NCBI GenBank assembly: GCA_002311285.1
Contig: DBZU01000041.1
Span: 19,697 to 40,022, forward strand
Direction of reading: 5' to 3'
Length of the DNA: 20,326 bases
Origin: Dehalococcoidia bacterium UBA1152
Lineage (GTDB): Bacteria; Chloroflexota; Dehalococcoidia; Lucifugimonadales; UBA2962
Shown here: positions 7,594-15,367 of the stretch, piece after piece
How the letters are laid out: each line of letters starts with the position of its first letter
Numbering within the stretch: position 1 is the stretch's first letter
Made by a program: the position numbers and the translations under genes
Notes under the pieces: generated by a model
Told to the model about the DNA's origin: nothing
The model's input: the letters and a program-made list of their open reading frames with translations, nothing else
Databases searched by the model: none

Positions 7594-8478
7594 GTGAAGG
7601 ATTTAACTGTTGGCATTGTTAGCCCAGGAGACATGGGACATGCCGTCGGCAAACAATTAATCAAAAATAAAGTAAACGTAGTTACTGCTCTTGATGACCG
7701 AAGTAATAGAACAAAAGCATTAGCAAAAGAAGCGAAAATTGAAGATGTTGGATCGTTAAACTCATTGGTTGAACACGCGGATTTGATCCTGTCGATTCTT
7801 GTACCATCTCAAGCTTTCTCCTTTGCAAAGAAGATAGCAACAATAGTACAAGCATCAGAAAAGTCAATGTACTTCGCTGACTGCAATGCAATAGCGCCGC
7901 AAACAACTAAAAATATCTCTAAGCTCTTTCAGAATACCCACGCGACCTTTATAGATGCCGGGATTATAGGAGGCCCTCCTTCGGATACCTATCAACCAAC
8001 CTTCTACTCTAGTGGCCCCAATACCGAGCCATTGCTAGTTTTGAAAGAAAGTGGAATAAGAGTGAGTAATATAGGCCCAGAAATAGGCCAGGCTTCTGCA
8101 ATAAAAATGTGCTATGCCGCCATGAACAAAGGTACAATTGCAATTAATATAGCGGTCCTAACGGCCGCTAAAATGCTGGGGGTATACGACAGCCTTGTGG
8201 CAGAATTTGACCAAAGTCAACGAGACGTACTACAAAGAATGCAAAGGATGAACGAAATACCAACAAAAGCAAAACGTTGGATAGGCGAAATGTTAGAAAT
8301 AAGTTCAACCTTCGAGTCAACGAATATTACTGGCCTTTTTCATAAAGGCGCAGCAGACATATATGATTTTGTTAGCAAAACAGAACCAGCACTAAATGAA
8401 ACTCCAGAAAATTACAAAAGTGACAGAACTCTAGAAGAATTAATTAGCATTTTTGCTAAATACATACGCAATAAATAA
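7594..8478 (+). CDS. NAD(P)-dependent oxidoreductase, 6-phosphogluconate/3-hydroxyisobutyrate dehydrogenase-like (DUF1932 type)
   Basis: A 294-residue protein with an N-terminal Rossmann domain: the loop GIVSPGDMGHAVG (residues 7-19) takes the place of the GxGxMG dinucleotide-binding motif of the beta-hydroxyacid dehydrogenases. FIDAGIIGGPPS at about 119-130 corresponds to the substrate-binding DAPVSGG segment, and GQASAIKMCYAAMNKG at about 165-180 holds the lysine that aligns with the catalytic Lys of this family. The C-terminal half looks like the helical DUF1932-type domain rather than a true 6-phosphogluconate dehydrogenase tail. Substrate is unknown. GTG start at 7594 with GAGGTG 7 bases upstream. 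It is co-directional with the permease 13 bp upstream, so the two are very likely co-transcribed. Confidence 0.82.
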   Translation: MKDLTVGIVSPGDMGHAVGKQLIKNKVNVVTALDDRSNRTKALAKEAKIEDVGSLNSLVEHADLILSILVPSQAFSFAKKIATIVQASEKSMYFADCNAIAPQTTKNISKLFQNTHATFIDAGIIGGPPSDTYQPTFYSSGPNTEPLLVLKESGIRVSNIGPEIGQASAIKMCYAAMNKGTIAINIAVLTAAKMLGVYDSLVAEFDQSQRDVLQRMQRMNEIPTKAKRWIGEMLEISSTFESTNITGLFHKGAADIYDFVSKTEPALNETPENYKSDRTLEELISIFAKYIRNK

Positions 8479-8540
8479 CAAATTTAACCAGAGTTAATTC
8501 ACTGCTTTATTATTTTTCTGTCTTCAAAATAAACTTAAAC

Positions 8541-10271
8541 CTATCTACGACCAAACTGCGTTTCGAGATAATTAGTAGCCAGATGAATTACAGTTGGCCT
8601 CCCATGAGGGCAGGTTTGTGGTTGATTGCAATTTTCCAGCAATCTAATTAATTCTTCCATTTCTGTATTTGACAACTTCTTGCCTGCTCTAATTGCAGCG
8701 TGACACGCGATAGTTTTAGCTGCTGATTCACGTTGATTATCGATATACTCATTAGAGGCAGTTTTTATGACATCCATAAAACCTTCTCTTGGGTCAATCG
8801 CCTGAAATATAGCTGGAACGGCTCTTAGTACGTAAGATGCATGCCCAAAAGGTTCAAATACAAATCCCATGTCATTAAGCAAAGGCTTGAGTGTATCTAT
8901 GGAATCAATAAGGCGAGGTTCGAGCTCTATCACCGCACTATCCAGTAAGGCTTGCGATGCTAGCTCGTTATTCTCACTTAACACACTCTCGTAAAGAATT
9001 CGCTCATGCGCTGCATGTTGATCAAGTACGTATATTCCATCAGGGCCTTCAGCTAAAATATAAGTGTTTTGAGCCTGCCCTAGAACTCTTAGCAAAGGCA
9101 AAACACGAATGTGTGATAGATCTTTATCCGTACCGGTAGGTAAATCCTGAATTATCAATTCAGAAGCACTGCTTGATGGCGAGCGATTAGGGTGTAGATT
9201 GGATGTCCAAAATGCTCCGGTCTTTTCCATAGAATTAGTTGCGGTATTCTCAGTATCACTACTCCGGAAGATTGGAATCGTAGAGCCACTCATCAATGCT
9301 TCTCTGATTGCATGTTGAACTGCGTTAAAAACTTCTCCAGGATGAGCAAACCTGACCTCGGTTTTAGCTGGATGAACATTCACATCAATTTCTGACGGAG
9401 TTAGCTTTATGTTAATAACACATATAGGGAACCTGCGTTCTTTTAAGAATCCATGATATCCCTGAACCACAGCTTGATTTAGATATGGACTATGTATCCA
9501 CCTGCCATTTACAAATATATTTATACTAGACCGATTGGACCGGTGTAATTTTGGGGAACTAATTAAACCTGATACAGTGAGGTCATCGGAACGTGACAAT
9601 TCTAGTTTCATCATCTCGGAAACCAACTCGGCTCCATATACCCCGGAAACCGCATCAACTAATGAGCCGTTGCCCGGTGTCGTAAATTTGCTTTTACCAC
9701 TCAAATTCAAATTCCAAGAAACACGTGGATGTGCCAGAGCATATCTAGAGCACAGATTGACGATCCTTGAAGCCTCTGCACCGCCGGAACTTAAAAATTT
9801 CTTCCGAGCTGGAAAATTCTTAAATAAGTTAGAAACTGTAACAGATGTTCCTGTCCGAAAGCCCTGCTCTGCATAATCCAATATTTGGCCGTTTTCTAAT
9901 TCTATCCTTGAGGCAGCCTTTTGTGATTCCGGCCTTGAAATCATAACCGTATGTGAAACAGCGGCGATACTTGCTAATGCTTCCCCTCTAAAACCTAAGG
10001 TGGTAATTTGCTCAAGTTCTGCTAATGTTTTTAGTTTGCTCGTAGCAAATCTATGAAATGCCAATTCAATTTGAGAAGAAGGAATGCCAACACCGTTGTC
10101 TGCCACTTGAATTAACTGAATTCCTCCTTTTTCTATATTCAAATCGATGCGGCTTGCATGCGCATCGAGAGAATTTTCAATCAATTCCTTGACGATAGAT
10201 ACAGGACGTTCTATTACTTCCCCGGCAGCTATAAGCGAAGACACACCTTTATCAAGAATTCTTATGACCAT
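8541..10271 (-). CDS. mutL: DNA mismatch repair protein MutL with endonuclease motif
   Basis: A GHKL ATPase that links mismatch recognition by MutS to strand cutting. In 576 residues, the ATPase has KELIENSLDA with E29 and N33 at the same positions as E. coli, DNGVGI at 58-63, ATSK at 76-79 and GFRGEAL at 93-99. A polar linker spans about 335-385. The C-terminal domain carries the metal-binding endonuclease motif DQHA-x2-E-x4-E at 417-428, with ACHAAIRAG at 522-530 and CPHGRP at 554-559. This is the nicking MutL found in bacteria that lack MutH. The ATG at 10271 lies 9 bases from a TATAAT box with no ribosome binding site, suggesting a leaderless transcript. It converges with the oxidoreductase gene at its 3' end and diverges from the dehydratase gene. 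Confidence 0.97.
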   Translation of the reverse strand: MVIRILDKGVSSLIAAGEVIERPVSIVKELIENSLDAHASRIDLNIEKGGIQLIQVADNGVGIPSSQIELAFHRFATSKLKTLAELEQITTLGFRGEALASIAAVSHTVMISRPESQKAASRIELENGQILDYAEQGFRTGTSVTVSNLFKNFPARKKFLSSGGAEASRIVNLCSRYALAHPRVSWNLNLSGKSKFTTPGNGSLVDAVSGVYGAELVSEMMKLELSRSDDLTVSGLISSPKLHRSNRSSINIFVNGRWIHSPYLNQAVVQGYHGFLKERRFPICVINIKLTPSEIDVNVHPAKTEVRFAHPGEVFNAVQHAIREALMSGSTIPIFRSSDTENTATNSMEKTGAFWTSNLHPNRSPSSSASELIIQDLPTGTDKDLSHIRVLPLLRVLGQAQNTYILAEGPDGIYVLDQHAAHERILYESVLSENNELASQALLDSAVIELEPRLIDSIDTLKPLLNDMGFVFEPFGHASYVLRAVPAIFQAIDPREGFMDVIKTASNEYIDNQRESAAKTIACHAAIRAGKKLSNTEMEELIRLLENCNQPQTCPHGRPTVIHLATNYLETQFGRR

Positions 10272-10280
10272 ACTTAAGCG

Positions 10281-10286
10281 ATTATA
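10281..10286 (-). promoter_or_regulatory. -10 box of mutL, predicting a leaderless mRNA
   Basis: A consensus TATAAT on the minus strand ends 9 bases before the mutL ATG. A weak -35 (TTTACC, 4 of 6 matches) lies 18 bp further upstream. Transcription would begin 0-3 bases before the start codon, leaving no room for a ribosome binding site. Confidence 0.5.
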
Positions 10287-10339
10287 CTCAAATATAGGAA
10301 CATAGGTAAAAATGTCACTCTAAGTAAGTTAGTAATTAG

Positions 10340-10345
10340 TAAAAT
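10340..10345 (+). promoter_or_regulatory. Possible -10 box of the PLP dehydratase gene
   Basis: TAAAAT ends 6 bases before the ATG at 10352, and no Shine-Dalgarno sequence is seen. The arrangement matches the predicted leaderless starts of mutL and pyrD, but the -35 region is poor and the surrounding DNA is AT-rich, so chance is a real alternative. Confidence 0.3.
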
Positions 10346-10351
10346 ATCAGA

Positions 10352-11326
10352 ATGAATAAAAAACAAATAGATAGGCCTACCCTTAACGATATTCGTTCAG
10401 CCCATAAACGTATTGAGAAATTCATAACGCGTACTCCGTTACATCACTACCCCACTCTAGACAATTTGATCAAAGCAGAAGTGTATGTTAAGCACGAGAA
10501 TCATCAGCCTCTAGGTGCATTTAAAATGCGGGGAGGTATAAATCATATGATGAAGCTATCCCAAGAAGAAAAACGAAATGGGGTAGTAACTGCATCTACA
10601 GGCAACCACGGCCAGTCAATTGCATTTGCAGCAAAGTTACATGGGATAGAAGCGGTAATAATCGTTCCAAAAGGAGCTAATCCAGGGAAAGTAGCGTCTA
10701 TGAAAGCATTAGGCGCAGATGTGAGGTTTTACGGAGATCACTTTGATGAATCGAGATTAGAAGTCGAACGTTTATCTAAAGAAGAGGGGTACAAGTACAT
10801 TCACTCTGCGAACACTCCCGATTTAATTGAAGGTGTCGGAACGTATACTTTGGAGATCCTTGATGACCTGCCTGATACTGATGTAATAATTGTGCCGGTA
10901 GGCGCCGGTAGTGGAGCATCTGGTACATCAATAGTAGCTAAATCGATAAATCCAAATATACAAGTTATAGGAGTGCAATCTGATGCCGCCCCAGCTGCAT
11001 ATTTATCTTGGAAATCTAATTCTTTAAAGTCAATGCCTAATAAAACAATAGCTGAGGGCTTAGGCACAGGTCTTGGGTTTGCATACACGATAGAAATAAT
11101 GCGAGATTTATTAGATGACTTTATTTTAGTGACCGATGAAGAATTAGAGGGATCGGTTTTGCTGCTGCTCGAACATACTCACAACCTTGCGGAACATGCT
11201 GGAGCTGCTGCTTTAGCCGCTGCTATAAAGATAAAAAATCAATTACTAAATAAAAAAGTTGTCCTTGTAATGAGTGGGGGCAACTTATCTTTAGAACATT
11301 TGAGAAAAATAATTATTGATAGTTAA
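10352..11326 (+). CDS. PLP-dependent threonine/serine dehydratase-like enzyme (fold type II)
   Basis: A 324-residue pyridoxal-phosphate enzyme of the threonine ammonia-lyase / serine racemase group. K58 in GAFKMRGG is the Schiff-base lysine. STGNHG at 82-87 is the substrate-binding loop, GAGSG at 184-188 is the phosphate-binding loop (usually GGGGL in threonine dehydratase), and SGGN at 308-311 contacts the PLP ring. There is no C-terminal ACT domain, so allosteric control by isoleucine is not expected; the length fits catabolic TdcB-like or serine-racemase-like forms. The altered loops (GAFKMRGG for SFKIRGA, STGNHGQS for SAGNHAQG) mean the true amino-acid substrate is uncertain. It stands alone on the plus strand, divergent from mutL and convergent with the monooxygenase. 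Confidence 0.87.
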   Translation: MNKKQIDRPTLNDIRSAHKRIEKFITRTPLHHYPTLDNLIKAEVYVKHENHQPLGAFKMRGGINHMMKLSQEEKRNGVVTASTGNHGQSIAFAAKLHGIEAVIIVPKGANPGKVASMKALGADVRFYGDHFDESRLEVERLSKEEGYKYIHSANTPDLIEGVGTYTLEILDDLPDTDVIIVPVGAGSGASGTSIVAKSINPNIQVIGVQSDAAPAAYLSWKSNSLKSMPNKTIAEGLGTGLGFAYTIEIMRDLLDDFILVTDEELEGSVLLLLEHTHNLAEHAGAAALAAAIKIKNQLLNKKVVLVMSGGNLSLEHLRKIIIDS

Positions 11327-11361
11327 ACTGAGTGGATTCAAATGTAGACCCGCTGAGGTCA

Positions 11362-12469
11362 TCAATCACCTGTCAGATCACTCAATCTTGGCATAACTTC
11401 TTCAGCAAGTAGCCTCATAGAGGTTTCGTAGGCTTCGTTATCTTCCGAATGGTCAAAGGTTAGCCAAATAAGGTGACCAAAGCCACCTACTGTGTCGTAC
11501 AAGGTTCGCAGCTTATCAACTACAGTGTCAGGTGAGCCCACAATCCAAAGATGATCAAGCATATAGTCGATTGTAACGTCCTCATCGGGTATTGACTCAT
11601 CATGTTTCATGTAAGAGACGATAGAGGGCGGATTTCCACAGAAAAGTGGGTACAGGTAGTCCCTCCAGGCCCGTCCAAGCATCCCATTGATGGCACCTTC
11701 ACGCGCTCGTTGATCTGTTTCGGCTACCCATATATCTCTAACAATTCGCCATTGGCTCCTGGACGGCGCCTCTCTCCCGCTCTCCAAAGCTCCCTCCGTT
11801 ACTGAATCCCAGTGACCTGCGACATAGTTGGCGTTCAGCCCGAGACTCAATGGGATATAGCCTCGCTCGCCCGCTAATTTTAATGTGCTGGATCCAGGAC
11901 TGACTCCTGCAACTCCTATCGGTGGATGCGGCTTTTGGAAGGGAGTTATATGAGTTTTTAGTGATGCAAATTCGTAATCTTTTGGGTCAGGAATATTCAC
12001 TTGCCAAAATTTGCCTTCGTATTTGAAAGGTCCATCTACATTTTTCCATAGGTTGAGGATTATATCTAAAGACTCCCTTGTCATATCCCTGTGTTCACCT
12101 TTCTCCATATCAATAGCGAAAAGCTCGTGATCTGACTGGAGACCTCCCGCGCCTATTCCAAACATATATCGACCCTGGGCTAGATGGTCTAAATATGCCA
12201 CCCTGCATGCTAGCTCGACTGGATGGTGGAATGGCAAAAGGTGGGCCCCTGTGCCTAGTTTGATATTTTTCGTCTGCATCAGTGCTTGAGCAATCAAAAT
12301 ATCTGGAGACGGGACCGGTTCCCACGGGGCTGTGAAATGTTCCCCTATCCATGCCTCATGAAGGCCATACTGGTCAGCCAGCCTGAGGCAGTGCAGGTCC
12401 CACTGCTGAGCATCGTAAGGAGAGCCGCTCTGGCGGATGTGACGGCATCAAGAATAACCCTAGTTTCAT
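11362..12469 (-). pseudogene. Luciferase-like (LLM class) flavin-dependent monooxygenase, frameshifted near the N-terminus
   Basis: From the ATG at 12469, which has a strong AGGAGG site 8 bases upstream, translation gives MKLGLFLMPSHPPER, a typical LLM-class start. It then shifts frame at about 12424-12427 and stops at a TGA at 12376-12374. Dropping one base there (for example one G of the GG, so CGGCTC becomes CGCTC) restores reading into SPYDAQQWDLHCLRLADQYG... and GEHFTAPWEPVPSP, continuous with the long ORF to 11362, for about 368 residues in total. The long ORF alone (311 residues from TTG 12297) lacks the first strand and helix of the TIM barrel. Family features: HHPVELA, GRYMFGIGAGG, and KPHPPIGVAGVSPGS. 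Three sampled lines are 48-60% GC, above the flanking genes. It may be a decayed, transferred gene or a sequencing error. Confidence 0.82.
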
Positions 12470-12564
12470 GTCTCGGCCCTCCTTAATATTACTGTGTTCA
12501 AAAACTGGGATTTGATTCCACGGCCATCATACTACATAAGAAATGTTTTTATTGCAGCGGTATT

Positions 12565-13605
12565 TTAATAATTAACATAACCGTGATTTATTTCGCTTAA
12601 CCTAGTTATCCCTTCTGTTTTCATGCGATTCAATAATTCATTTTTCATGCTTTTAACTACTGTAGGTCCTCTATAAATAAAAGCAGTATACATTTGAGTT
12701 GTGTTAGCTCCCGCTAGTAATGCATTGAAAACATCATCTCCAGAAAAAATTCCTCCACACGCATTTATGGCAATGTCGGGGCCTAGATAAGAGCGGAAAC
12801 GGGAGACCATCTTCAAAGTCCTATTAATTAACCCTGCTCCGCTTAAGCCTCCATGACCAACCGATAATCTATCATCTTCGATGGGATGACTATTTGAAAC
12901 AGTAATTCCATTGGCTCCCGAATCAATGCAGGCGCTAGCTAAACTCAAAGCAGAGTTAATTTCAGTAATCTCTTCGTTGTGTGGGGGTAGTTTTATAAAC
13001 AAGGGCCTGCTATCGATTTCACGAATCATTTTTATCATTTCCGACAATCTGGCAGGGTCATGAAAAACCTTAAGACCGGCTGTATTTGGAGAACTGATAT
13101 TAACTTCTATTGCAGAAACTAAAGGAGATAGTCTTAAATAGGATGTTTTAATGCTTTCCAAGTCAATACCAGAAATACTAGCAATTATGGGAAGCAAAAC
13201 ATCGGTTCGGTCCTGCTTTATTGCGTTTTCAACGAACTGCAGTCCTTTACTCGGAAACCCCATGGAATTTATAATTGCCCTGTCAGAAACATCTCGTATC
13301 AATCTGGGTTTAGGATTTCCTGGTTGTGGATTTACTATCACAGTGCCGCAGGTTAAGTAACCAAAATCAAATAATGACAGTGTATTTAACATTCGGAAGT
13401 CTTTATCAAAACCTGCGGCAAGGCCAATCGGGCTAGAAAGTGGTATCCCACAAAGATCGGTATTCAACTGACTTATATCAGTCTTAATATACTGAGCTAT
13501 AAACCTCCAAGGAGGTTTGATGCGAAGACACCGTTCAGCCAGACTTTGAGCCAACTCAGGCGGCATTAGTGAAAGTAGCCGTAATATTAAAACACGATAT
13601 AACAT
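12565..13605 (-). CDS. pyrD: Dihydroorotate dehydrogenase, class 2 (quinone-dependent)
   Basis: Oxidises dihydroorotate to orotate in pyrimidine synthesis, passing electrons from FMN to membrane quinone. Class 2 is shown by the N-terminal helical extension (residues 1-35, a membrane-association element) and by the catalytic serine S172 in NISSPNT (169-175), aligned with E. coli Ser175; class 1 enzymes have cysteine there. FMN-site motifs are GLAAGFDKD at 61-69, GTVIVNPQPGNPKPR at 87-101, INSMGFPSKG, FIKLPPH, GGLSGAGL and ACGGIFSGDD near residue 280. It has 346 residues, the usual class 2 length. The ATG at 13605 is 7 bases from a TATAAT box, suggesting a leaderless transcript. It diverges from the unknown 13666 gene. 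Confidence 0.97.
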   Translation of the reverse strand: MLYRVLILRLLSLMPPELAQSLAERCLRIKPPWRFIAQYIKTDISQLNTDLCGIPLSSPIGLAAGFDKDFRMLNTLSLFDFGYLTCGTVIVNPQPGNPKPRLIRDVSDRAIINSMGFPSKGLQFVENAIKQDRTDVLLPIIASISGIDLESIKTSYLRLSPLVSAIEVNISSPNTAGLKVFHDPARLSEMIKMIREIDSRPLFIKLPPHNEEITEINSALSLASACIDSGANGITVSNSHPIEDDRLSVGHGGLSGAGLINRTLKMVSRFRSYLGPDIAINACGGIFSGDDVFNALLAGANTTQMYTAFIYRGPTVVKSMKNELLNRMKTEGITRLSEINHGYVNY

Positions 13606-13612
13606 TAACCAG

Positions 13613-13618
13613 ATTATA
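13613..13618 (-). promoter_or_regulatory. -10 box of pyrD, predicting a leaderless mRNA
   Basis: On the minus strand TATAAT is followed by seven bases (CTGGTTA) and then the pyrD ATG. The usual distance from -10 box to start site would place transcription initiation at or next to the A of ATG. No ribosome binding site is present and the -35 is weak. Confidence 0.5.
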
Positions 13619-13665
13619 AAATAGTTATGTATATAAGAACCAATTATTAATAACGGAATAACTAG

Positions 13666-14412
13666 ATGAATTTAAATTTTGAACGTGGTAATGCTGAGAG
13701 CCCGAAGGGTCATGCCTTTTTATACTTTACTAGCGACTCTTCGAAAACTGCTTATTTTGCCACATATTTGATTATTCAGCCTATAAATGTAGATGTCTCA
13801 AAATATGTTCCGCCTTTTTTAATAAACCAGATGGGGGATATTGGAAGTGACGATCTTTCAATGTTTGCATTCCCGCCTTCGCCCGAACAAGTTGAAGGTA
13901 TGGATTATATAAACAGTTTGGCCCAAACCAGGGAAGATGATGTGATTTACGGAGGCCAAATTTCAGTGAAAGATCCTGCTTCAATGATAATGACGGTAAA
14001 TGAAATCTTGGAACAATACGCGAACCTGTACAAAGAAACAAATCGAATGTTGACAGAAACGACCAGCATGGCTGAGGTGGGCACTGACGTTAACGAGGTT
14101 ATATATAGTTTGATGAGCGATATAGACAAGTTAGAAGAATTAACTAAATTGATAGGGAAACTGAGATATGCTGCTGATGATGCTGGAGGTGAACTTTCAA
14201 AAGAAACTGAAGATCAAATCAGATTATTGTCCAAACATTTACCAGCAAATCATGAAATCCCGAAAATTTTACAGGCGGCAAAAGAGTCTGATAGCAAAGG
14301 CCAAAGGTTAGCAGATTTATATTTAAAACGATCCTTCCATTTGATTAACGAGTCTTTCGCTGATTTAGGAGAACTAGAACAAGAAATTAAAAAACTAGAA
14401 GAGACATTTTAA
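13666..14412 (+). CDS. Uncharacterised protein, 248 residues, with helical C-terminal half
   Basis: I do not recognise a named family. The N-terminal part (about 1-105) looks globular: a PKGHAFLYF strand near 14-22, a TAYFATYLIIQPINVDVSKYVPPFL stretch, and an acidic QMGDIGSDDLSMFAFPPSPEQ segment. From about 106 the protein is almost wholly helical and charged, with heptad-like spacing in 108-160 and again at about 225-247 (coiled-coil candidates). There is no signal peptide, membrane helix or cysteine cluster, so it is probably cytosolic. ATG start at 13666, with a possible weak site (CGGA) 8 bases upstream. It shares a 60 bp divergent gap with pyrD and ends 7 bp from the convergent ribokinase gene. 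Codon usage looks like that of its neighbours, so this is a real resident gene. Confidence 0.85.
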   Translation: MNLNFERGNAESPKGHAFLYFTSDSSKTAYFATYLIIQPINVDVSKYVPPFLINQMGDIGSDDLSMFAFPPSPEQVEGMDYINSLAQTREDDVIYGGQISVKDPASMIMTVNEILEQYANLYKETNRMLTETTSMAEVGTDVNEVIYSLMSDIDKLEELTKLIGKLRYAADDAGGELSKETEDQIRLLSKHLPANHEIPKILQAAKESDSKGQRLADLYLKRSFHLINESFADLGELEQEIKKLEETF

Positions 14413-14419
14413 TTGATGA

Positions 14420-15367
14420 TTAACCAATCAGTGAATCAACATCATTTCTATGTGGCATGGAAGCCTGGGCACCACGTGTACTAACTGATATCGATCCTGC
14501 GGCGCAACCTCTAATTACTGCTTCCCTGATATTTAAACCCTCTGCGAGCGACACAGCAAACGCTGCTCCAAAGGCATCACCAGCTGCTACTGAATCAACC
14601 ATTTTTGTAGGTATTGAAGGCACAAAGCCAGATTCTTGAGCATTCGCATAATATGCACCTAGTTCACCCATTTTGATCACCACATCGGAAACACCAAGTT
14701 TCAATAAATCATTGCTTGCCTGTTTGGCTGAAGCAGGATCAGTGACTTTAATCCCAGTTAAAAACTTCGTTTCATTTTGATTAGGCATTAATACGTCAAC
14801 ATGATTCATTATATGTATTAAATTATTATCGGATGGGGCAGGGTCAAAAATAACCTTTACATCCAACTCTTTGGCCTTGCAGGCCACATTTTTCGTAACA
14901 TTTACGGGCAATTCATTTTGTATCATTAAGACATCTGCTTTGATCAAATCTTCGGCAGCATGCTGGATTTCAAGCTCGCCAGCTAAAAGATTTGCTCCGC
15001 GCACTTGAACTATATAATTTTGTTTATTTTTATCTAACAAAATAATTGCGACTCCGGACTGAGCCGTAGGATCTTTGACAACTGATTGAATATTAATTCC
15101 CTCCGAGACCAAATTATCAATTAATTGAACCCCATATTGATCACTCCCTACTCGGCCAATTATTGACACATGTGCTCCCATCCGAGCCGCACCGACAGCT
15201 TGATTTGCCCCTTTTCCTCCAGGAGTTATATAGAAATCATTACCGGAGACCGTTTGTCCTGGCTCAGGTATTACATCTGAAGAAGCAATTAAATTCATAT
15301 TGATGCCACCCAAAACCAATATCTTAGGAGGGGCCTTGTGGGTGTTTTTAGAAGATATTATTTCCAC
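14420..15367 (-). CDS. rbsK: Ribokinase-like PfkB family sugar kinase
   Basis: A 315-residue PfkB-family kinase that phosphorylates a sugar or nucleoside with ATP. The first signature, PGGKGANQAVGAARMGA (49-65), and the second, DSVAAGDAF (258-266) with catalytic base D264 and its anion-hole AAG, match ribokinase closely. E152 in QNELP fits the ribose-contacting glutamate. One difference: the ribokinase N-terminal motif SINxD reads GINMN here (21-25), replacing the sugar-contacting Asp (E. coli D16) with Asn25, so the substrate may not be ribose. GTG start at 15367 with AAGG 8-11 bases upstream; the gene overlaps the HAD gene by 20 bp, indicating translational coupling. A route via a sugar phosphate, with the HAD protein as phosphatase, is an inference only. 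Confidence 0.88.
   Translation of the reverse strand: MEIISSKNTHKAPPKILVLGGINMNLIASSDVIPEPGQTVSGNDFYITPGGKGANQAVGAARMGAHVSIIGRVGSDQYGVQLIDNLVSEGINIQSVVKDPTAQSGVAIILLDKNKQNYIVQVRGANLLAGELEIQHAAEDLIKADVLMIQNELPVNVTKNVACKAKELDVKVIFDPAPSDNNLIHIMNHVDVLMPNQNETKFLTGIKVTDPASAKQASNDLLKLGVSDVVIKMGELGAYYANAQESGFVPSIPTKMVDSVAAGDAFGAAFAVSLAEGLNIREAVIRGCAAGSISVSTRGAQASMPHRNDVDSLIG

Noticed and set aside
14413..14445. Hairpin terminator between the convergent 13666 gene and ribokinase gene
   Set aside because: The TGATG/CATCA arms are short and interrupted and there is no T-run; the 7 bp gap leaves no room for a clear bidirectional terminator.
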